DNA of 8,041 bases, taken from Alphaproteobacteria bacterium (GTDB lineage Bacteria > Pseudomonadota > Alphaproteobacteria > JAEULC01). The notes beneath the pieces were generated by a model, which made no database searches, was not told the origin of the DNA, and saw only the letters and a program-made list of their open reading frames with translations. Shown here piece after piece: positions 1-4,898 of the stretch. A program made the translations under genes and the position numbers. How positions within the stretch are numbered: position 1 is the stretch's first letter; every line of letters starts with the position of its first letter. The stretch spans positions 1-8,041 of the forward strand of contig JADZDN010000014.1 in assembly GCA_020851015.1 (NCBI GenBank). Reading direction: 5' to 3'.

Positions 1-1
1 C

Positions 2-457
2 GAGGCGTCCTACAACCCTATCGTCGGCGCCGACGGCAAGCCCTTCAAGGTCGTCAAATACGCGATCGACGTGACCAGGCAGAAGATGGAATACGCCGAC
101 CTGCGCGGCCAGGTCGACGCAATCGGCCGCTCGCAGGCGGTGATCGAGTTCAAGCTCGACGGAACGATCATCACCGCCAATCAGAACTTCCTCGGCGTCA
201 TGGGCTACACGCTGCCCGAGGTCCAGGGCAAGCACCACTCGATGTTCGCCGAGCCGGCCTTCGCCGCCAGCCCCGAGTACCGCGAGTTCTGGGCCAAGCT
301 GAACCGCGGCGAGTACCAGGCCGCGCAGTACAAGCGCCTGGGCAAGGGCGGCAAGGAAATCTGGATCGAAGCATCCTACAACCCGATCCTCGACCTCAAC
401 GGCAAGCCGTTCAAGGTGGTCAAGTACGCGACCGACCTCAGCGGCCGCAAGGCCGAG
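2..457 (+). repeat. Tandem PAS-domain repeat, 122-codon period
   Basis: The segment at 2-91 recurs at 368-457, exactly 366 bp (122 codons) downstream. About 20 of the 30 aligned residues are identical, including the blocks EASYNPI and [10 protein letters not shown]. The first copy is cut by the window edge, so more copies may lie upstream. This is an internal domain duplication in the chemoreceptor, not a mobile repeat. Confidence 0.85.
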
Positions 458-1210
458 AACCGCAAGATGGCCGACGATTTCGAGCAGGGCGTCAAGTCTC
501 TGGTCGATTCCGTCGCGACCTCCGCGACCGAGATGCAGGAGAGCGCGCAGACCCTCGCCGCCGCCGCCGAGCAGACCAACCAGCAGTCCAACGCCGTCGC
601 CTCGGCGACCGAGGAGCTGTCGGCGTCGGTGGGCGAGATCTCGCGCCAGGTGACGGAGGCCAGCCGCGTCGTCGATCTGGCCGTGTCCGAAGCCGCCAAG
701 TCGGAGAAGCTGGTCGGCGGGCTGGTCGAAGCCGCCAGCAAAATCGGCGACGTGACCAAGATCATCAGCGTGATCGCCAGCCAGACCAACCTGCTGGCGC
801 TGAACGCCACCATCGAGGCCGCCCGCGCCGGCGAGGCCGGCAAGGGCTTCGCCGTCGTCGCGGCCGAGGTCAAGACGCTCGCGAACCAGACCGCCAAGGC
901 CACCGACGAGATCGAGCAGCAGATCAAGGGCATCCAGTCTTCCAGCGAATCGACGGCGACGGCGATCCGCGAGATCGGCAAGGTCATCTCGACCGTGAAG
1001 GAGATCAGCACCTCGATCTCCAGCGCCGTGGAGGAACAGTCCGCCGCCACGCGCGAGGTCTCGAGCAACATCAACGGCGTCAAGCAGGCGGCCGAGGACA
1101 ACGGCCGGTCGTCGACCGGCGTGCTCCGCGTCGCCCAGCAGCAGTCCGAGACCGCCGGCCAGCTGCAGGACAGGGTCGGCACCTTCCTGCGGAACGTGCG
1201 CGCGATGTAG
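2..1210 (+). CDS. Methyl-accepting chemotaxis protein with tandem PAS domains (5' end outside window)
   Basis: This is the C-terminal 402 residues of a chemoreceptor that would signal through CheW and CheA to the flagellar motor. The reading frame is open from base 2, so the gene starts upstream. A GTG at 71 lies inside a PAS repeat and is not a credible start. The window opens in the last strands of one PAS domain (EASYNPI...[10 protein letters not shown]). A complete second PAS domain follows at about 122-448. The rest is a long helical signalling domain. Its conserved hairpin tip ([20 protein letters not shown], then FAVVAAEV) lies at about 788-868, and adaptation-type stretches ([18 protein letters not shown]) lie on either side. 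No transmembrane segment or HAMP domain is visible, so the visible part looks cytoplasmic, like Aer-type or energy-sensing receptors. The PAS ligand (flavin, haem or other) cannot be read from the sequence. The protein ends in ...FLRNVRAM without a CheR-docking pentapeptide. The TAG stop is at 1208-1210. Confidence 0.95.
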   Translation, partial: EASYNPIVGADGKPFKVVKYAIDVTRQKMEYADLRGQVDAIGRSQAVIEFKLDGTIITANQNFLGVMGYTLPEVQGKHHSMFAEPAFAASPEYREFWAKLNRGEYQAAQYKRLGKGGKEIWIEASYNPILDLNGKPFKVVKYATDLSGRKAENRKMADDFEQGVKSLVDSVATSATEMQESAQTLAAAAEQTNQQSNAVASATEELSASVGEISRQVTEASRVVDLAVSEAAKSEKLVGGLVEAASKIGDVTKIISVIASQTNLLALNATIEAARAGEAGKGFAVVAAEVKTLANQTAKATDEIEQQIKGIQSSSESTATAIREIGKVISTVKEISTSISSAVEEQSAATREVSSNINGVKQAAEDNGRSSTGVLRVAQQQSETAGQLQDRVGTFLRNVRAM

Positions 1211-1221
1211 CGTCTTGCCGC

Positions 1222-1247
1222 CCTGGGCGCCGCTCGCGGCGCTCAGG
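1222..1247. terminator. Possible bidirectional terminator hairpin between convergent genes
   Basis: A near-perfect inverted repeat lies between the chemoreceptor stop (1210) and the ligase stop (1243-1245) and overlaps the latter. Bases 1227-1233 (GCGCCGC) pair with 1236-1242 (GCGGCGC), and 1222-1225 (CCTG) pairs with 1244-1247 (CAGG). The one imperfect position is 1226/1243, a G-U wobble on the plus-strand transcript. The apical loop is very short, so the innermost pair probably opens. No T-tract follows on either strand, so it is not a textbook intrinsic terminator. It could stabilise 3' ends or terminate inefficiently in both directions. Confidence 0.45.
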
Positions 1248-2865
1248 CGGACCCTGCGGGCAAGGATCGCTCCAGCGTCGCCACCTCGTCCGCCTCGGCG
1301 GCCGGCTTGTCCCAGCGGATGCGGCTGACGCGCGGAAAGCGCATGGCGATGCCCGACTTGTGCCGGGTCGAACGCTGCACGCTGTCGCAGGCGATTTCCA
1401 GCACCAGCGCCGGCTCGACCTCGCGCACCGGGCCGAAGCGGTTGGTGGTGTGCGCGCGCACCCAGCGGTCGAGCTCGGCCAGCTCGGCATCGGTGAAGCC
1501 GAAATAGGCCTTGCCCACCGGCACCAGCTCGCGCCCCTCGCCGCCGGCGCTGGACCGCCAGCAGCCGAACGTGTAGTCGGAATAGAACGACGAGCGCTTG
1601 CCGTGACCACGCTGGGCGTACATCAGCACGGCGTCGACCGTCAGCGGCCCGCGCTTCCACTTGAACCACGGACCTTTCGGCCGGCCGGCGACATAGGGGC
1701 TGTCGGCGCGCTTCAGCATCAGCCCTTCGATCCCATCCGCGCGCGCCCGCGCGCGCAGCGCCTTCAGCGCCTCCCAGTCGCCGAACGCCACCAGCGGCGA
1801 CAGGTCGACGCGCGGCGGCCGTTCGCGCAGGTGCCAGGCCTCCAGCCGGGTGCGCCGGACATCGAACGCGAAGCCGCGCAGGTCCTCGCCGGCCTCGAAC
1901 AGCAGGTCGTAGGCGCGCAGGAAGGCCGGACGATCGCGCATCATCTTCGCCCCGACCGCCTTGCGGTTGAGGCGCTGCTGCAGCTCGGCGAAAGGCGCCG
2001 GCGCCAGATCGCCGGCACCGGGACGCCCGACCAGCAATTCGCCATCCAGCGTCGCGTCGAGCGGCCCCGACGCGGCGAGGGCGTCGATCAGGTCGGGAAA
2101 CGCCGCGCCGATCTCGTCGCCCGTGCGCGAATAGAGCCGAAACGACCCGCCGGAAGCGGCGAGCTGGACCCGCGCGCCGTCCCATTTCCACTCCGCGCGG
2201 TATGCGCGCGGGTCCATCGCATCGAGCTCGGCCTCGTCCAGCGCATGGGCCAGCATCATCGGCCGGAAGCTGGCCCCGCGGGCCGGCAGCGGCGCCGGCG
2301 CGCGCCCCTCGAGCCACTGGAACAGCGCGCGGTAGGGTGGCTGCAACCCGTGCCAGACCTCCTCGATCGCCGCCGGTTCCACGCCGCCCAGCCGGGCCAG
2401 CGCCGCGCGCACCAGGCCGGCCGAAACGCCGACGCGCAGGCCGCCGGTGATCAGCTTCAACAGCGCCCAGCGGCCCGTCGCGTCGAGCGCGTCGAGCCAC
2501 GCGGCGAGCAGGCCCGGAATCTCGGTCCGTCCGGCGGCATGCAGCCGCGCCACCACGTGCGACAGCAGCGGCGCAGCGGCGGCGGTTCCCGCCGGTGCGG
2601 GCCAGATCAGGGCCGCGGTCTCGGCCAGGTCGCCGACATAGTCGTAGGACCACCGGAACAGCTCGGCATCCACCCGCGCCTCGACCAGCGCGCGCACCAG
2701 GGCCGGCTTGGCGCGCGCGAAGCTGAGATCGCCGGTCAGCGCGGCCACGGCATAGCCCCGGTCCGGATCGGGCGCATGGCGCACATAATCCTCGATCAGC
2801 CGCAGCTTGGCGTTGCGCTGGGGGGTGAAGACCAGCGCGTCGAGCAGGCGGGCGAAGTCCCTCAT
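1243..2865 (-). CDS. ATP-dependent DNA ligase, ligase-associated cluster type
   Basis: This 540-residue enzyme seals nicks in duplex DNA, using ATP to form a ligase-AMP intermediate. An N-terminal helical DNA-binding domain covers roughly residues 1-195. The adenylation domain follows with motif I KWDG (Lys227 is the predicted AMP acceptor), YSRTGD (245-250), DGELL (274-278), YDLLF (319-323), motif IV EGLMLKR (380-386) and motif V FKWKR (401-405). The OB domain ends with a motif VI-like RFPRVSRIRWDK (509-520). Length and motifs fit the stand-alone ligases called the PP_1105 family (TIGR04120, from memory). No LigD-type polymerase or phosphoesterase domain is attached. The start is the ATG at 2865. 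It overlaps the exonuclease stop as ATGA, and a purine-rich Shine-Dalgarno stretch (GAGGAGGAGG) sits just upstream. The frame stays open further upstream, but only as a shadow of the exonuclease gene. Confidence 0.96.
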   Translation of the reverse strand: MRDFARLLDALVFTPQRNAKLRLIEDYVRHAPDPDRGYAVAALTGDLSFARAKPALVRALVEARVDAELFRWSYDYVGDLAETAALIWPAPAGTAAAAPLLSHVVARLHAAGRTEIPGLLAAWLDALDATGRWALLKLITGGLRVGVSAGLVRAALARLGGVEPAAIEEVWHGLQPPYRALFQWLEGRAPAPLPARGASFRPMMLAHALDEAELDAMDPRAYRAEWKWDGARVQLAASGGSFRLYSRTGDEIGAAFPDLIDALAASGPLDATLDGELLVGRPGAGDLAPAPFAELQQRLNRKAVGAKMMRDRPAFLRAYDLLFEAGEDLRGFAFDVRRTRLEAWHLRERPPRVDLSPLVAFGDWEALKALRARARADGIEGLMLKRADSPYVAGRPKGPWFKWKRGPLTVDAVLMYAQRGHGKRSSFYSDYTFGCWRSSAGGEGRELVPVGKAYFGFTDAELAELDRWVRAHTTNRFGPVREVEPALVLEIACDSVQRSTRHKSGIAMRFPRVSRIRWDKPAAEADEVATLERSLPAGSA

Positions 2866-3875
2866 TGGCCCTCCTCCTCGAAGCCCACCAGCGCCAGCGC
2901 GCGGGCGCGACGGCCCTGCAGCGCCGCGGCGCGCATCAGCGCCTCCTCGCGCCCATGCGTTACCCACACCTCCGGCGCGTCCACCTCGGCCAGCGTGCGC
3001 GTCAGTTCGTCCCAGTCCGCGTGGTCCGAGATCACCAGCGGCAGTTCCACGCCGCGCTGCCTGGCGCGCTGGCGCACCCGCATCCAGCCCGATGCCAGCG
3101 CCGTGACGGGATCGTGCAAGCGCCGCGCCCAGCGCTCGGCGACGGCGGACGGCGGCGCCAGCACGATCTGTCCCTTCAAGGCCGCGCGGTCGCTGGCCGT
3201 GGCCGGGCGCAGATCGCCGAGGTCGACGCCGAGATGGCGATAGAGATCGCACAGCGCCTGGAGCGCGCCGTGAACGTAGATCGGCCGGTCGTAGCCGGCC
3301 CGGCGCAGCAGCGCGATCACCCGCTGGCACTTGCCGAGCGCATAGACGCCGACGACGTGGCTGCGCTCGGGAAACACGGCAAGGGAGCGCAGCAGGCGGC
3401 CGATCTCGACCCCGTCATCGGGATGGCGGAACACCGGCAGGCCGAAGGTCGCCTCGGTCACGAAGACGTCGCAGGCGGCAGGCTCGAACGGCGTGCAGGT
3501 CGGGTCGGCCCGGCGCTTGTAGTCCCCCGACACGACCGCCGTCGCCCCTTGGTGGACCAGCTTCACCTGCGCGCTGCCCAGCACATGGCCGGCAGGCAGC
3601 AGGGTCACGTCCACCGCGCCGATCCGCAGCGTCTGGCCGTATTCCAGCGGCTGCAGGCTGCCGCCGGCATCGGCCCCGAACCGGGCGCGCATGATCGCCA
3701 CCGTCCCCGGCGTGGCCAGCACGGCGCGGCTGCCGGGCCGCGCATGGTCGGCGTGCCCGTGCGTGATGACCGCGCGGTCCGCGGCGCGGGACGGGTCGAT
3801 GAAGAACCCGCCCGGTTCGCACCACAAGCCTTGGGGCCGCGGCACGAGCCAGGTTTGCGGATGCGGGGCCGTCAT
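2862..3875 (-). CDS. Ligase-associated putative exonuclease, metallo-beta-lactamase/beta-CASP fold
   Basis: This 337-residue protein belongs to the metallo-beta-lactamase/beta-CASP nucleases, related in fold to mRNA 3'-end processing factors and to Artemis/SNM1. Metal-binding motifs are present: HGHADH (His39, His41, Asp43, His44), GH at 96-97 and SGDYK with Asp118. Beta-CASP features include TEATFG (Glu141), SDHADW (His285) and VTHG (His307). The stretches ALGKCQRV (179-186) and SGWMRVRQRARQRG (262-275) are typical of the subfamily called 'putative exonuclease, DNA ligase-associated' (TIGR04122, from memory). All expected metal ligands appear intact. It is the first gene of a two-gene operon and is translationally coupled to the ligase by a 4-bp ATGA overlap. 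The ATG at 3875 has no clear Shine-Dalgarno sequence, and a -10-like element lies only 4 bases upstream, so the transcript may be leaderless. Nuclease activity and polarity are inferred from the family. Confidence 0.93.
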   Translation of the reverse strand: MTAPHPQTWLVPRPQGLWCEPGGFFIDPSRAADRAVITHGHADHARPGSRAVLATPGTVAIMRARFGADAGGSLQPLEYGQTLRIGAVDVTLLPAGHVLGSAQVKLVHQGATAVVSGDYKRRADPTCTPFEPAACDVFVTEATFGLPVFRHPDDGVEIGRLLRSLAVFPERSHVVGVYALGKCQRVIALLRRAGYDRPIYVHGALQALCDLYRHLGVDLGDLRPATASDRAALKGQIVLAPPSAVAERWARRLHDPVTALASGWMRVRQRARQRGVELPLVISDHADWDELTRTLAEVDAPEVWVTHGREEALMRAAALQGRRARALALVGFEEEGQ

Positions 3876-3884
3876 CGGTCTAAT
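3855..3884 (+). promoter_or_regulatory. Candidate promoter of the HIT gene
   Basis: TTGCGG (3855-3860) and TCTAAT (3879-3884) are 18 bases apart and match the consensus at 3 and 5 of 6 positions. The -10 element overlaps the candidate -10 of the divergent exonuclease promoter, so the two would compete for RNA polymerase. The -35 element lies inside the start of the exonuclease gene. Weak prediction. Confidence 0.25.
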
Positions 3885-3909
3885 ATGGTTCGCGCCGCCG
3901 GAATTTCAC
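3880..3909 (-). promoter_or_regulatory. Candidate promoter of the exonuclease-ligase operon
   Basis: Reading the minus strand, GTGAAA (3909-3904) and TATTAG (3885-3880) are 18 bases apart, and each matches the sigma-70 consensus at 4 of 6 positions. Transcription from here would start within a few bases of the ATG at 3875, which agrees with the missing Shine-Dalgarno sequence. The whole intergenic space is 47 bp. This is a weak prediction by eye. Confidence 0.3.
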
Positions 3910-3922
3910 GCAAGGTTTGTCC

Positions 3923-4327
3923 ATGTTCCAGCTCCACCCCAAGCTCGAGGCCGACACGCGCGAAATCACGCGGCTCAATCTCTGCCGCGTGCTGCTGATG
4001 AACGACCGGCGCTATCCCTGGCTGATCCTGGTGCCCGAGCGCGCCGAGATCCGCGAGATCCATCAGCTATCGGCCGCCGACCGGGCGACCCTGATCGAGG
4101 AGGTCGCCGGGGTGGCCGAGGCGATGGAGCGCCTGCACAAGGCCGACAAGATGAACGTGGCCGCGCTGGGCAACCAGGTGCCGCAGCTTCATGTCCATGT
4201 CATCGCGCGCTTTACGACCGATCCCGCCTGGCCCGGCCCGATCTGGGGCAAGGGCAGCCCCGCGCCCTACGATGGCGCGCGGATCGGCGGCGTCGTTGAC
4301 GCCATCCGGCGCGCGCTGGGCCGCTAG
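3923..4327 (+). CDS. HIT-family (histidine triad) protein with degenerate triad
   Basis: This 134-residue protein belongs to the HIT superfamily of nucleotide hydrolases and transferases, which act on phosphoramidates, dinucleoside polyphosphates or nucleotide adducts. The fold signature is clear: a strand at YPWLILVPER (31-40), a helix at 52-72, and the active-site region LGNQVPQLHVHVIARF (82-97). The usual H-x-H-x-H reads Q88-L-H90-V-H92, so the first histidine is glutamine while the expected nucleophile (His90) and the last histidine remain. The tail DPAWPGPIWG is, from memory, common in a proteobacterial HIT subfamily, so the Gln is probably a subfamily trait rather than damage. The ATG at 3923 is preferred because AAGG sits 7 bases upstream; a TTG at 3917 in the same frame is less likely. 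The gene lies between the ligase operon and the helicase. The substrate is unknown. Confidence 0.9.
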   Translation: MFQLHPKLEADTREITRLNLCRVLLMNDRRYPWLILVPERAEIREIHQLSAADRATLIEEVAGVAEAMERLHKADKMNVAALGNQVPQLHVHVIARFTTDPAWPGPIWGKGSPAPYDGARIGGVVDAIRRALGR

Positions 4328-4827
4328 AGATAGGGGTCGGGCTTTCGCACCACCTCGACGGCATAGTTGGCGGTCATGATCATGTCCACCGTCTCGCCGT
4401 CCTTGCCGAGCGGCAGGATCAGCCGCCGCCGCCGGCGGATATGCGCCACCCCAGGGTCGTGCTCGCTCAACGCCGGCGCGCGGGTGCGCAGCACCTCGGC
4501 GAACACCTCGCGAAAATGCGGCAGGTTGCTGCGGATCGGATACTTGCTCAAGAGCTTGCCGGTCATGTCGAAGCCGGCTTCGGTTGCCAGGACCAGGCCG
4601 AACAGCCGGTAGCGGTAGTCGGCGCCGCCGTCCAGGACGTCGAGCAGGATCAGGGTGCCGAACCAGGGCGGCAGTTCGGCGTGCTGGAAAGCGGCGCGCG
4701 ACGGCAGCTGGCGGTCCTTGCGCTTGGACTGCCACAGGCGGTACAGGCCGAGCAGGCGCTCGTCGTGGGCGAGATCGGCCTCGTCGACCTGGTAGGCAAC
4801 CTTTGGTCTTTCGCTCGGGGGTGCCAT
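4324..4827 (-). CDS. Small PAS_5-like (single PAS domain) protein
   Basis: This 167-residue protein resembles the single-domain PAS_5 family (PF07310, assigned from memory), which is common in alphaproteobacteria and mostly uncharacterised. Supporting features are the N-terminal LYRLWQSKRKDRQLPSRAAF (28-47), then a strand with LILLDVLDGGADYRYRLFG (59-77), GFDMTGKLL (85-93) and a closing pair of strands around RRRLILPLGKDGETVDMIMT. No output domain, helix-turn-helix, kinase part or membrane segment is attached, so it may act through a partner or simply bind a small molecule. Five consecutive arginines (131-135) come from a CGC/CGG codon run, a minor oddity. The ATG at 4827 is the only plausible start. 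It lacks a Shine-Dalgarno sequence but sits just behind a consensus TATAAT. Its stop shares a palindromic CTAG with the stop of the convergent HIT gene. Its role is unknown. Confidence 0.85.
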   Translation of the reverse strand: MAPPSERPKVAYQVDEADLAHDERLLGLYRLWQSKRKDRQLPSRAAFQHAELPPWFGTLILLDVLDGGADYRYRLFGLVLATEAGFDMTGKLLSKYPIRSNLPHFREVFAEVLRTRAPALSEHDPGVAHIRRRRRLILPLGKDGETVDMIMTANYAVEVVRKPDPYL

Positions 4828-4838
4828 GGCGCGGCGGA

Positions 4839-4868
4839 ATTATACCACCGGCCGTCCGGGCGTGGCAG
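4839..4868 (-). promoter_or_regulatory. Candidate promoter of the PAS gene, near-leaderless
   Basis: On the minus strand, CTGCCA (4868-4863, 4 of 6 to consensus) and a perfect TATAAT (4844-4839) are 18 bases apart. TATAAT stands out in such GC-rich DNA. Initiation about 7 bases downstream would leave a leader of about 5 bases before the ATG at 4827, consistent with the absence of a Shine-Dalgarno sequence. Confidence 0.55.
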
Positions 4869-4890
4869 CGGGCCGGCATCCGGCGCTAAT
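4862..4890 (+). promoter_or_regulatory. Candidate promoter of the helicase gene
   Basis: GTGGCA (4862-4867) and GCTAAT (4885-4890) are 17 bases apart, each matching 4 of 6 consensus positions. The -35 overlaps, on the opposite strand, the -35 of the divergent PAS promoter. Initiation would fall within a base or two of the ATG at 4899, so the transcript would be leaderless. This supports 4899 as the start but is a weak call. Confidence 0.3.
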
Positions 4891-4898
4891 GTGGCCTG

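Noticed and set aside
71..1210. Chemoreceptor starting at the GTG at 71
   Set aside because: The frame is open and clearly coding from base 2, and the GTG lies inside a PAS repeat, so the gene starts before the window.
1739..1762. Alternating CG-rich run that could suggest Z-DNA or a simple repeat
   Set aside because: It encodes an Arg-Ala run (RARARA) within the ligase, in a region before motif IV, and is explained by GC-rich codon choice.
1360..3243. A 627-codon open frame on the plus strand across the ligase and exonuclease
   Set aside because: Low-complexity Arg/Gln/Ala/His composition and no domain; it is antisense to two genes with intact catalytic motifs.
2866..3330. An upstream extension of the ligase frame to 695 codons
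   Set aside because: The extra N-terminus is a Gly/Ala/Arg-rich shadow of the exonuclease gene. The ATG at 2865 has a strong Shine-Dalgarno sequence, an ATGA overlap and the expected ligase N-terminus.
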